Source: JAUICS01 sp964384335 (GTDB lineage: Bacteria; Pseudomonadota; Alphaproteobacteria; Micavibrionales; Micavibrionaceae). From it: a stretch of 64,000 nt of DNA. The notes under the pieces are model-generated. The model had not been told where the DNA came from. It worked only from the letters and a program-made list of their open reading frames with translations, and searched no databases. The stretch spans positions 1 through 64,000 of the forward strand of contig CAYLKN010000003.1 of assembly GCA_964384335.1 (NCBI GenBank), written 5' to 3'. Positions within the stretch are counted from its first letter, which is position 1, and each line of letters starts with the position of its first letter. Position numbers and translations under genes: made by a program. Shown here piece after piece: positions 50,504 to 58,991 of the stretch.

Positions 50504-51868
50504 AAGTCCGAGAGCGGCGCCCGCCTCTTTCAGCGAGATGTTTTCAGCATAAGCTTTCTTAGCGATTTTTGCAGCGTTATCGTAGCCGATATGCGGGTTA
50601 AGAGCCGTAACCAGCATCAGGCTGTCACGCATCAGAGCCTGGATACGTGAACGATTGGGCTCAATACCGACAAGGCAGTTATCCGTAAAACTCCGGCAGG
50701 CATCGGAGAGAAAGCGGATTGATTCCAGTACATTGTGAATAATCACCGGCTTGAACACATTCAGCTCCAGATGACCTTGGGAATTGGCAATGCTGACCGT
50801 TGTATGATTCCCCATAACCTGGGCGCAGACCATCGTTAAGGCTTCGCACTGGGTCGGGTTCACCTTGCCCGGCATGATCGACGAGCCGGGTTCGTTCGCG
50901 GGCAGGATAATTTCAGCCAGACCGCTGCGCGGGCCAGACCCCATGAGTCTGATGTCATTGGCGATTTTCATCAAAGCCGTGGCAAAACCGTTCAGGGCTG
51001 CCGATAAATTAAGCAGGGCGTCATGACTTCCCAGCGCCTCAAACTTGTTTGGGGCGGTAACAAAAGGCAAATCGGTAATTTTTGCAACGGCCTCCGCGAA
51101 TTTATCTGCAAATGCCGCTTTGCTGTTAATGCCTGTACCGACGGCGGTCCCACCCTGCGCCAGTTCATGAATATCATGGAGTGTGGCCTGCACCCTTTCA
51201 AGAGCCTTGCCAACCTGATGACGGTAACCCGAAAATTCCTGTCCAAGGGTAATCGGGGTCGCATCCTGCAAATGGGTCCGGCCGATTTTTATGATATCTC
51301 CGAATTGCTGTTCTTTATGACTGAGTGCATTGTGTATATGCTCCATAGCCGGGATCAGTTCGTGATGCACCTGTTCCGCCGCCGCAATATGCATGGCTGC
51401 AGGGAAAGAATCATTTGAAGACTGGCCACGATTGACATGATCGTTCGGGTGAACGGGGATTTTGCTTCCTTTCTCACCGCCAAGAATTTCGATGGCACGG
51501 TTGGATATCACTTCATTGGCATTCATGTTTGTTTGCGTACCCGATCCGGTCTGCCAGACAACCAGCGGGAAATGATCATCCAGGGAGCCTTCTATCACTT
51601 CCTCTGCGGCCTGTACAATGGCGTCGCCGATTTTTCTGTCCAGATTGTCAAGCATCATGTTTGCCTGCGCGGCCGCTTTTTTTTGTATACCGAAAGCACG
51701 AATGAACGGACGTGGAAATTTCACGTCACCGATTTTGAAATTCTGCAGACTGCGTTGAGTCTGGGCGCCCCAGTATTTTTGTGAATCGACTTCTATCTCG
51801 CCGATAGAATCGCTTTCAACACGATATTCAGTCTGGGATAGAAGCGAACTGGATAGAGGTTCAGACAT
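50441..51868 (-). CDS. fumC: Fumarate hydratase class II FumC
   Basis: 475 aa from the ATG at 51868 (MSEPLSSS); an upstream ATG at 51904 would add 12 residues. Hydrates fumarate to malate in the TCA cycle. It has GSGTQTNMNANEVISNRA, HPNDHVNRGQSSNDSFP, the catalytic His region GRTHLQDATPITLGQEFSG, and the signature GSSIMPGKVNPTQCEA. No iron-sulfur cluster. Full length. Confidence 0.96.
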   Translation of the reverse strand: MSEPLSSSLLSQTEYRVESDSIGEIEVDSQKYWGAQTQRSLQNFKIGDVKFPRPFIRAFGIQKKAAAQANMMLDNLDRKIGDAIVQAAEEVIEGSLDDHFPLVVWQTGSGTQTNMNANEVISNRAIEILGGEKGSKIPVHPNDHVNRGQSSNDSFPAAMHIAAAEQVHHELIPAMEHIHNALSHKEQQFGDIIKIGRTHLQDATPITLGQEFSGYRHQVGKALERVQATLHDIHELAQGGTAVGTGINSKAAFADKFAEAVAKITDLPFVTAPNKFEALGSHDALLNLSAALNGFATALMKIANDIRLMGSGPRSGLAEIILPANEPGSSIMPGKVNPTQCEALTMVCAQVMGNHTTVSIANSQGHLELNVFKPVIIHNVLESIRFLSDACRSFTDNCLVGIEPNRSRIQALMRDSLMLVTALNPHIGYDNAAKIAKKAYAENISLKEAGAALGLLTRDQFDKWVDPSTMIGPSE

Positions 51869-51944
51869 TGTTATAAAATGAGAGTAAATTTCCCAACTTT
51901 GCAAGGAAAACCGAAATGCTTTCCTGAATTTGTTATTCTTTTAT

Positions 51945-52670
51945 TTAATCGGTTTTGGATGCGTTTTCCTGATCATCCGGCTGATCTTGACTGGCCTCTT
52001 TTTCTTCAGCCGCAATTTCAGGATCTTTCGGATCCGCATTCCCTTCCGCATTTTCTGAACCAGACTCTTCTTTTACAGCTTCAAGTGCTTTTTCAGCAGC
52101 CTCTTCTTCAAAGAATGCTTCAAGCTGTTGTTCGGCACGGGCCTTAACCTCGTCCGTGGTTTCGCTTTCATCCGCAATGATAGCTTTACCGGTCCGTTTC
52201 TGAATGTCGGCTTCACCGTCATTTCTGGCAACGTTGATTGAAATCGTTTCCCTGACTTCAGGATGCAGGATAACCTCAACCGGGAAAATGCCGATAGTTT
52301 TAATGGCAGAGTTCAGGTTAATCTGGCCTCTTTCCACTTTCATAACATTTTCGGTGAGGGCATCCGCAATGTCACGGGACGTTACAGACCCGTAAAGCTG
52401 ACCTTTTTCACCGGCCTGCCGGATAATGTTCAGGGTCAGATCCTTCAGGCTTTCGGCACGCTTTTCGGACTCACTCTTGCGCTTTTGATTTATCTCTTCA
52501 AGCTTTGCTTTCTGTGCCTCGAAATACGCGACGTTGTCTTTTGTCGCACGCAATGCTTTTTTTTGCGGCAGAAGGTAGTTTCGGGCATAGCCCGGCTTTA
52601 CCCTGACAACCTCACCCATTGTGCCAAGATTATCGATGCGTTCGAGCAATATTACTTCAGTTGCAGCCAT
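51945..52670 (-). CDS. rplI: Ribosomal protein bL9 with an acidic C-terminal tail
   Basis: 241 aa. It starts MAATEVILLERIDNLGTMGEVVRVKPGYARNYLLPQKKA, diagnostic of bL9. Both domains and the connecting helix end near residue 150. About 90 more residues follow, the last 60 being nearly pure Glu/Asp/Ala/Gln. Usual bL9 is about 150 aa, with up to about 190 in alphaproteobacteria. Last gene of rpsF-rpsR-rplI. Confidence 0.94.
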   Translation of the reverse strand: MAATEVILLERIDNLGTMGEVVRVKPGYARNYLLPQKKALRATKDNVAYFEAQKAKLEEINQKRKSESEKRAESLKDLTLNIIRQAGEKGQLYGSVTSRDIADALTENVMKVERGQINLNSAIKTIGIFPVEVILHPEVRETISINVARNDGEADIQKRTGKAIIADESETTDEVKARAEQQLEAFFEEEAAEKALEAVKEESGSENAEGNADPKDPEIAAEEKEASQDQPDDQENASKTD

Positions 52671-52684
52671 ATTCCTTTACCATC

Positions 52685-52957
52685 CTATGATTTGTTAACA
52701 ATATCGTTTTCAAGCCGCACGTACGGCAAAAGCGCCATGTATCTTGCACGCTTAATGGCGGTTGATAATTTACGCTGCTTGCTTGGTGAAACAGAGGTGA
52801 TGCGGCTTGGCATAATCTTTCCGCGCTCGGAAATATACCGGCCGATCACTTTGTGATTTTTCCAGTCTATTTCCGGAGCTTTGGGGCCTGAAAACGGACA
52901 TGATTTCTTGCGTTTGAAAAACGGTTTTTTAACGGTTGGAACGTCGGCGACACTCAT
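52685..52957 (-). CDS. rpsR: Ribosomal protein bS18
   Basis: 90 aa. Small-subunit platform protein that pairs with bS6. It has CPFSGPKAPEIDWKN and the conserved RISERGKIMPSRITSVSPSKQRKLSTAIKRARYMALLPY-type region at residues 42-80. Its ATG overlaps the rpsF stop by one base. Confidence 0.96.
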   Translation of the reverse strand: MSVADVPTVKKPFFKRKKSCPFSGPKAPEIDWKNHKVIGRYISERGKIMPSRITSVSPSKQRKLSTAIKRARYMALLPYVRLENDIVNKS

Positions 52958-53298
52958 TATGCGGCCTCCTTCTGCTGTTGTCTTTCCATGATCGGGGACG
53001 GTCCGTCAGACAATTTGTCAATCTTAACGGTCATAAAACGCAGAACATCCTCTTTAATCCGCATAACGCGTTCAATTTCGATTGACGCTTCACCCGGTGC
53101 TTCGAATTCGATCAGCATATAATGACCTTTCCGGTTTTTACGGATGCGGTAGGCAAGGTTGCGTAAACCCCAGTATTCGGTTTTATGAATTTTCCCGCCG
53201 GCGTCGGTGATTATTTTTTCCACGTCCTTTCCTATTTCCTCAACCTGGGATTCGGAAAGTTCCTGTCTTGCAATAAAGCAAATTTCGTAAGCCTGCAT
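52957..53298 (-). CDS. rpsF: Ribosomal protein bS6
   Basis: 113 aa. Starts MQAYEICFIARQELSESQVEE and has KTEYWGLRNLAYRIRKNRKGHY, the bS18-contacting surface. A strong AGGAGG lies 10 bases upstream. It is behind a structured leader that may bind S6:S18. Confidence 0.96.
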   Translation of the reverse strand: MQAYEICFIARQELSESQVEEIGKDVEKIITDAGGKIHKTEYWGLRNLAYRIRKNRKGHYMLIEFEAPGEASIEIERVMRIKEDVLRFMTVKIDKLSDGPSPIMERQQQKEAA

Positions 53299-53323
53299 TA
53301 TGATATGACCTCCTGGTTATACC

Positions 53324-53421
53324 GGCCTTTTATTGGCCTTAAGCCGAAAGTCGCATACTCTTCCGGCGAGGATTAATTTAATAAGTTTGCGTAATTAATC
53401 AGATCGCGCCTGAAAAATCAA
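53324..53421 (-). promoter_or_regulatory. rpsF promoter and structured leader
   Basis: On the minus strand TTGATT (53416-53421), 17 bases, TTAATT (53393-53398). The transcript would begin with a GCCGGAAG/CTTTCGGC stem of eight pairs (53343-53350 with 53360-53367, 9-base loop) and a GGCC/GGCC stem (53324-53338) followed by CCGG. Position and a CCG next to a stem recall the known S6:S18 autoregulatory leader, but I cannot confirm that motif by eye. Confidence 0.4.
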
Positions 53422-53459
53422 GTGGAAAATGTTGAAAGCTTGCTACTGAGCTTTTTCAA

Positions 53460-54098
53460 TCATAACTGCGAGGCGCAGCGGCTTACAACATCCTCGAACA
53501 TCTCAGCGGTCAGACGCCCGGTCTGCGTATTGTAGCGCGAACAATGATAGCTGTTGATCATCCTGATTCCGTCCGGGAGATGATGAACCCTTCCGTGTCC
53601 GAATTTATAATCCGACAGCTTGAGATCAAAAGCCCGTAAAACGGATTGATGGGCAATCATGCCCAGAGAAAGAATTATCTTCAGCTTTTGCATGGCGGCA
53701 AGCTCGTTTTTGAGAAAACGCAGACATGTTTTTATCTCATCATTTGTAGGCTTGTTTTCCGGCGGAACGCACTTGACGGAATTTGTAATCCGGCAGTTTA
53801 CAAGTTCAAGCCCGTCTTCCGGACAAGCCTTGTAGCGGCCTTTTGCAAAGCCGTATTTAATAAGAGTGGCGTATAAAAGCTCGCCGGCGTAATCTCCGGT
53901 AAACGGACGTCCTGAGAAATTTGCGCCTTTGAGGCCGGGCGCAAGGCCGATAATCGCCAGACATGCGCCGATTTGTCCGAAAGCCGGAACCGGGGCGTTG
54001 TGTTTGTCCGGAAAAACAACCCTGTTATGCTGCCTGAAATCCAGTAAACGGGGACAGAGTGAGCAGTTACTGTCAGGGAATAAAATGTCTTCAGGCAT
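53460..54098 (-). CDS. Uracil-DNA glycosylase family protein (type 5-like)
   Basis: 212 aa. Removes uracil or related damaged bases from DNA. The first motif GLAPGLKGANFSGRPFTGD is at about residues 51-69 and the second is NSYHCSRYNTQTGRLT at about 185-200. Four cysteines (C14, C17 and later ones in VNCRITNSVKC) could bind a 4Fe-4S cluster as in family 4/5 enzymes. The second motif has Cys where Pro is more common (HCS instead of HPS). 11 bases after the NYN gene. Confidence 0.88.
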   Translation of the reverse strand: MPEDILFPDSNCSLCPRLLDFRQHNRVVFPDKHNAPVPAFGQIGACLAIIGLAPGLKGANFSGRPFTGDYAGELLYATLIKYGFAKGRYKACPEDGLELVNCRITNSVKCVPPENKPTNDEIKTCLRFLKNELAAMQKLKIILSLGMIAHQSVLRAFDLKLSDYKFGHGRVHHLPDGIRMINSYHCSRYNTQTGRLTAEMFEDVVSRCASQL

Positions 54099-54109
54099 AA
54101 TAAACCATA

Positions 54110-54802
54110 TTATGCCTTGACAAATTCCCTTTCGCCAGTGGATTCGTCCGCGGTTTCATCCATACCGGTTTCCCCGGATCCGGTTGACCTTTCCGCATCC
54201 TGATCATAGTGACCGTCTTCAAATTGGGGTGGCGGCTGACTGTGGCCGCTAGCAGGCCTTTCGATGTGTTTTGCCAGAATTTTAAGATCAAGGAAATAAT
54301 CCGCCTGGCGCCGCAATTCATCGGCAACCATTGGAGGAGATGATTTAATTGTACTGATCACGGTAACGCGCACACCCTTCCTTTGTACGGCCTCAACCAG
54401 CTTTTTGAAGTCCCCGTCTCCCGAAAAAAGCATAATATGCTCAGCGTAATCGGCGATTTCCATCATGTCCACGGCAAGCTCGATATCCATGTTCCCTTTC
54501 AGCTTGCGCTCACCGTTTTCATCAAGAAATTCCTTGGCGGGTTTAGTAACCATTGTATAGCCGTTATAATCCAGCCAGTCTACCAAAGGCCTTATCGGGG
54601 AGTATTCCTGGTCATCGATCAGAGCAGTGTAATAAAAAGCTCTCACAAGCCTTCCCTGTGAGGAGGCCCAGTTTAAAAGAAGCTTGTAATCAATATCAAA
54701 TTCCAGAGCCTTGGCAGCAGCATAAAGATTGGATCCGTCAATGAACATTACGAGTTTGTCTTCCGGATAAAATAGAGAAAAAGAATTATCTTCGGTTTTC
54801 AT
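54110..54802 (-). CDS. NYN domain protein (LabA/DUF88 family)
   Basis: 230 aa. PIN-like putative RNase. Acidic metal-binding positions are seen in VMFIDGSNLYAAAK (about residues 19-32), GNMDIELAVDMMEIA and LFSGDGDFKKLVEAV (about 122-140). The C-terminal 45 residues are a polar, disordered-looking tail. It is divergent from rpoZ across an AT-rich 227-base region, and in the same direction as the glycosylase gene. Confidence 0.9.
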   Translation of the reverse strand: MKTEDNSFSLFYPEDKLVMFIDGSNLYAAAKALEFDIDYKLLLNWASSQGRLVRAFYYTALIDDQEYSPIRPLVDWLDYNGYTMVTKPAKEFLDENGERKLKGNMDIELAVDMMEIADYAEHIMLFSGDGDFKKLVEAVQRKGVRVTVISTIKSSPPMVADELRRQADYFLDLKILAKHIERPASGHSQPPPQFEDGHYDQDAERSTGSGETGMDETADESTGEREFVKA

Positions 54803-54920
54803 AATTATTCCATAGTGTATTAAGATTCATTTATTTATTTTTAATATATTATAATTATTTAATATGTGTAGATATGTGTAGAGCTACAAATAATTAAACA
54901 TAATTATTAACAAAGAGTTA

Positions 54921-54950
54921 TTGACATACTCTTTTGTCTCCTAATATAAG
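54921..54950 (+). promoter_or_regulatory. Probable rpoZ promoter
   Basis: TTGACA (54921-54926), 18 bases, TATAAG (54945-54950). It predicts a leader of about 70 bases. Upstream, TATGTGTAGA occurs twice in tandem (54863-54882) in a very AT-rich stretch that may act as an UP element or a binding site. Confidence 0.65.
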
Positions 54951-54974
54951 GAATACGTCTTTAAAATTTTTTTG

Positions 54975-55003
54975 GATTAGAAATTAGTGTATTTTTTCTA
55001 ATC
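54975..55003 (+). other. Hairpin in the rpoZ leader
   Basis: GATTAGAAA (54975-54983) pairs perfectly with TTTCTAATC (54995-55003), leaving an 11-base loop. It ends 13 bases before the AAGGAA of rpoZ. It could tune translation or mRNA stability; it has no U-tract. Confidence 0.45.
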
Positions 55004-55029
55004 TGATTATAAATAAGGAAAAATTATTC

Positions 55030-55437
55030 ATGGCACGCGTAACTGTTGAAGATTGTATTGATAAAGTAACCGATCGTTTCGAGCTTATTCTTTTGGCATC
55101 GCAAAGGGCGAAACAAATCAGTTCCGGTGCCCCTCTCACACTTGACAGGGATAAGGATAAAAATCCGGTTGTTGCATTGCGCGAAATTGCGGAAAGTACG
55201 GTTTCCCTGGAAGATCTCAAGGAAGAATTAATCAGGGTACGGCAACGCGTTATGCATCTTGAAGATGACGACAGTGAGGATATCATCGATTATATGGACG
55301 AAGATGCCCAGCCTTCAATAGAATCCCGGTCCCCGGTCAGTGAGGTGCATGAGGATGATGACGAAGAGGCAGGGCCGGATGATGACACCGGCAGCCAGGA
55401 TGATGATCCCACTCTTGGGGATCTGGCCGGAGCCTGA
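55030..55437 (+). CDS. rpoZ: RNA polymerase omega subunit
   Basis: 135 aa. Assembly subunit of RNA polymerase. Starts MARVTVEDCIDKVTDRFELILLASQRAKQI and has DKNPVVALREIAE, both typical. The last about 55 residues form an Asp/Glu-rich tail (DDDSEDIIDYMDEDAQ and onward), longer than in E. coli. The rsh gene follows, as in most alphaproteobacteria. Confidence 0.95.
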   Translation: MARVTVEDCIDKVTDRFELILLASQRAKQISSGAPLTLDRDKDKNPVVALREIAESTVSLEDLKEELIRVRQRVMHLEDDDSEDIIDYMDEDAQPSIESRSPVSEVHEDDDEEAGPDDDTGSQDDDPTLGDLAGA

Positions 55438-55604
55438 CTTTTCTGACACGAGACTTAACATTTTTTGGCTCCATTTACAGGTTTTTTCCCAATCACATTC
55501 ATATTTTTTGTGTCTTTACGCATATTTAAGAAATACATGGCCAAGCTATATTAAATTATAATACGCTTTGTTAATGTGGCGTTTTTTGACTTAAAATATC
55601 AAAT

Positions 55605-57806
55605 ATGAGTGTTATTGAAGAAAACAGTCCGGCTTCGGCGGAAATCCGTTCCAACCTCGTTCGTAATGTTAAAAATTACGTTCCAGATGCGGGAATGGAG
55701 CTGGTTGACAAGGCCATATCGTTTGCCAAGGAAAAGCATGGCAGTCAGACCCGGGCCTCGGGTGAGCCATATTATCTGCACCCCCTGGAAGTGGCGAATA
55801 TCCTTGCAGACCTGAGAATGGATTTGCCCAGCATTTTAACGGCAATTCTTCATGACACACTTGAAGATACTGACGTTACCTATAAGGAAATCAGTCAGAA
55901 ATTCGGAGAGGAAGTGGCAACCCTCGTGAACGGTGTCAGCAAGCTGACTCAGATTGAAAGCAAGACTCTTGAAGGAAAGCAGGGGGAAAATTTCCGGAAA
56001 CTTCTTCTTGCCATTTCGGAGGACATCCGTGTCCTTCTTGTAAAGCTTGCGGACAGGCTGCATAACATGCGCACTCTTGAGTATGTCAGAGAGGAAAAGC
56101 GGCAGCGTATTTCGAAAGAGACGCTGGAAATTTATGCCCCTCTGGCCGAGCGTATCGGGATACAAACCATAAAACAGGAACTGGAAGATCTTTCTTTTGG
56201 TTATCTTTTCCCGGAAGCGAGGGAAAGCATTACCAACCGTCTCACCTTTCTGAGGAAAGAAGGAACAGACCTGGTCAATACGATCATTCAGGAGCTCTAT
56301 GAACTTCTTAAACATTCAAACATACATGCCCAGGTTACGGGGCGGGAAAAAACACGGTATTCCATATGGCGTAAGATGCAGCGTAAAAACGTGGCTTTTG
56401 AACAGCTTTCGGATATTATGGCTTTCAGAATAATCGTGGATTCCGTGGAAACTTGTTACAATGTTCTCGGCATTATTCATTCAAGTTATCCCACCGTCCC
56501 CGGCCGTTTCAAAGATTATATCTCGACGCCCAAGCAAAACGGGTACCGTTCAATTCACACGGCTGTCATCGGTCCTCGAAATCAGAGAATCGAGATCCAG
56601 ATCCGGACCGAAGAAATGGATAGAGAGGCTGAATACGGTGTTGCCGCGCACTGGGCCTATAAAATAGACACGAAGAATGCGGTCAGACAAAAAGATATCA
56701 TGAGTTACCGGTGGCTGCGCGAACTGCTTGATATTCTTGAGCACGAACAGAGGCCGGAGGATTTTCTCGAGAATACAAAGCTCGAGCTTTTCCAGGAAAA
56801 TGTTTATGTATTTACGCCGAAAGGGGACCTGATCGAGCTTCCCGTCGGTTCGACTCCGGTTGATTTCGCCTATGCCATTCATTCGGATATTGGGGACAAA
56901 TGTGTAGGAAGTAAAGTAAACGGGCGCATTGCGCCCCTTAATACCAAGCTTGCAAACGGCGATCAGGTGGATGTCATAACTTCGAAATCGGGACATCCGT
57001 CGCCAACATGGGAACGGTTTGTCGTTACCGGCAAGGCGCGCTCCCACATCCGGAAATATATCCGGATGAAACAGAGAGACGAATATATCACTCTTGGCCG
57101 GGCCATGCTTCAGAAAATATTCCGGCAGGAAGGGTATGATTACACAGAAAAGGCCGTGCAGGGGGTTCTCGATCAATTCAGGGCGGAAAGTGCCGAGGAT
57201 GTATATGCAGAAATCGGATCCGGGACCATCGTTGCCAGGGAGGTATTCAAAACGATATTTCCAAGTCATAAAACCGAGGCGGCCAAACAGTCTGAAAAAA
57301 ATCTTTTGTATCCCCGGCCGCAAACTACGCCGGGACAAAAGGAAAAAAAAGACAAACCCATGCCGATCAAAGGTCTTGTTCCCGGCATGGCTGTGCATTT
57401 CGCACGATGTTGCCATCCCCTTCCGGGCGACAGGATTGTAGGAATAGTTACGACTGGCAAGGGCGTTACTGTTCATACAATCGATTGCGATACTCTTGAA
57501 ACCTTCGCCGACACTCCTGAGCGCTGGATCGATATATCGTGGGGTGAGGGTCCTGATGCGCCTGAGGCGCATATCGGCCGAATTGAAATTACATTTGAAA
57601 ACAAACAGGGTGCACTCGGAACATTAACCACAGTTATCGGAAAAAACGGCGGTAATATTACCAATTTAAAGATTACAAACCGTTCCCTCGATTTCTGGGA
57701 AATGTTAATTGATATTTACGTGAACGATATTAAGCATCTGAATAACATCATTGCAGCATTAAGGGCGACACCAGGTATATCAAGCGTTGAGCGATCAAGG
57801 CGATAA
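55605..57806 (+). CDS. rsh: Bifunctional (p)ppGpp synthetase/hydrolase (Rsh)
   Basis: 733 aa. Makes and degrades the alarmone (p)ppGpp. The hydrolase HD domain is intact (His83-Asp84 in ILHDTLEDT, and KLADRLHNMRTL). The synthetase domain has YSIWRKMQRK and GYRSIHTAV. TGS (PVDFAYAIHSDIGDKCVGSKVNG) and a C-terminal ACT domain follow, so both activities are expected. The alphaproteobacterial enzyme is usually the only long RelA/SpoT homologue. A TATAAT at 55557-55562 may be its promoter -10. Confidence 0.96.
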   Translation: MSVIEENSPASAEIRSNLVRNVKNYVPDAGMELVDKAISFAKEKHGSQTRASGEPYYLHPLEVANILADLRMDLPSILTAILHDTLEDTDVTYKEISQKFGEEVATLVNGVSKLTQIESKTLEGKQGENFRKLLLAISEDIRVLLVKLADRLHNMRTLEYVREEKRQRISKETLEIYAPLAERIGIQTIKQELEDLSFGYLFPEARESITNRLTFLRKEGTDLVNTIIQELYELLKHSNIHAQVTGREKTRYSIWRKMQRKNVAFEQLSDIMAFRIIVDSVETCYNVLGIIHSSYPTVPGRFKDYISTPKQNGYRSIHTAVIGPRNQRIEIQIRTEEMDREAEYGVAAHWAYKIDTKNAVRQKDIMSYRWLRELLDILEHEQRPEDFLENTKLELFQENVYVFTPKGDLIELPVGSTPVDFAYAIHSDIGDKCVGSKVNGRIAPLNTKLANGDQVDVITSKSGHPSPTWERFVVTGKARSHIRKYIRMKQRDEYITLGRAMLQKIFRQEGYDYTEKAVQGVLDQFRAESAEDVYAEIGSGTIVAREVFKTIFPSHKTEAAKQSEKNLLYPRPQTTPGQKEKKDKPMPIKGLVPGMAVHFARCCHPLPGDRIVGIVTTGKGVTVHTIDCDTLETFADTPERWIDISWGEGPDAPEAHIGRIEITFENKQGALGTLTTVIGKNGGNITNLKITNRSLDFWEMLIDIYVNDIKHLNNIIAALRATPGISSVERSRR

Positions 57807-57881
57807 AATTAAGAGCGGGCGGCGTCCTGTTATTTTATGATCGGTGTCAATCTTGAGGACAACGGAAAAAGCAGGAAAACC

Positions 57882-58487
57882 ATGTTTAAAAGACGTATCC
57901 CCAAATCTTTTCTGAAGTCCTTTGCGGAGTTTTTCTGGCCGTCGATGGGATGGTTGCGGGCCTTTCGGTATATTAAGCACCGCGTCATACGCATGTCGGA
58001 TACCACACATAAAATAGCGTCGGGACTTGCAAACGGGGCAGTGATCTCTTTCACTCCTCTTATCGGGACACATTTTTTGCAGGCCTTGCTTTTAAGCTAT
58101 TTCCTGAAATCAAATTATCTTGCCTCGCTTATCGGAACGTTCTGGGGTAATCCCTGGACTTTTCCGTTTTTATGGTTTTTCTCATACAAAATCGGAACCC
58201 TTATTATGTCGATTTTCGGTATGCAAAATTTTGCCTCTCTGCCAGATGAAGTGACGCTTATGAAATTATGGGATATTATTGTTGATCAGCCTTTGAAACT
58301 TTTTGTTCCATGGGCAATCGGGGGGTATTTATGTGCTCTTGTGACATGGCCGTTGTTCTATTTTATTGCATATAAGGTCATTGAAACGGCACAGCTTGCG
58401 AGACAGGCCAGGCGCCTAAAAAAACTGCATAAAGAAAGTTTGAGTATTACCCGGAAAAAAGACAATCCTGAAAGGAATAATCTGTGA
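57882..58487 (+). CDS. DUF2062 membrane protein
   Basis: 201 aa from the ATG at 57882 (MFKRRIPKSFL), which follows an AGGA; an upstream in-frame ATG at 57837 is less likely. It has a basic N-terminus, then helices at about 60-90, 95-120 and 150-185 typical of DUF2062 (GAVISFTPLIGTHFLQALLL; LIGTFWGNPWTFPFLWF). Function unknown. Its TGA overlaps the acpS GTG (GTGA). Confidence 0.88.
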   Translation: MFKRRIPKSFLKSFAEFFWPSMGWLRAFRYIKHRVIRMSDTTHKIASGLANGAVISFTPLIGTHFLQALLLSYFLKSNYLASLIGTFWGNPWTFPFLWFFSYKIGTLIMSIFGMQNFASLPDEVTLMKLWDIIVDQPLKLFVPWAIGGYLCALVTWPLFYFIAYKVIETAQLARQARRLKKLHKESLSITRKKDNPERNNL

Positions 58488-58891
58488 TTGTCGGTATCGG
58501 AGAGGATATTGTCGATATCCGCAGGATAGAAAAAATATATGTGCGTCACGGTCGCCGTTTCCTCGACCGCTGTTTCACCCCTTGCGAACAGGCAAAGGCT
58601 GAAAGCCGAGCAAAAGGCGGAGGAAAATATGCAACCCTTGCAAAGCGTTTTGCTGCGAAGGAGGCCCTTGTAAAGGCTCTTGGCACCGGTTTTTCAACCG
58701 GGATCTCTTTTCAGGATATCGAGATTGATAACAACCCGGAGGGCAGACCGTTTGTCACTTTAAAAGAGGGTGTCAGAAAAAAATTAGAAGACCTTATTCC
58801 GTCCGGTTGTTTCGGAAAGATACACCTTACTCTGTCTGATGAGCCGCCTTTGGCAAAAGCCCTTGTAATTATCGAGGCTGTTGATAATTAA
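58484..58891 (+). CDS. acpS: Holo-ACP synthase AcpS
   Basis: 135 aa with a GTG start overlapping the previous stop; AAGGA lies upstream. Transfers 4'-phosphopantetheine from CoA to acyl carrier protein. The magnesium-binding GIGEDIVDIRRIE (Asp8) and KRFAAKEALVKALG motifs are intact. First of the acpS-lepB-rnc-era block. Confidence 0.95.
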   Translation: MIVGIGEDIVDIRRIEKIYVRHGRRFLDRCFTPCEQAKAESRAKGGGKYATLAKRFAAKEALVKALGTGFSTGISFQDIEIDNNPEGRPFVTLKEGVRKKLEDLIPSGCFGKIHLTLSDEPPLAKALVIIEAVDN

Positions 58892-58991
58892 ATCTGGACA
58901 TAGTGCAACAGATCAAATTATATAACCGAATTTATGAGCCAAATTTATAAGACTGTGATAATTTTCCTGCAAATAACATGACCTGAACCTT

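Noticed and set aside
56550..57572. 340-codon minus-strand ORF opposite rsh
   Set aside because: Shadow ORF; the plus-strand protein is a clear full-length Rsh.
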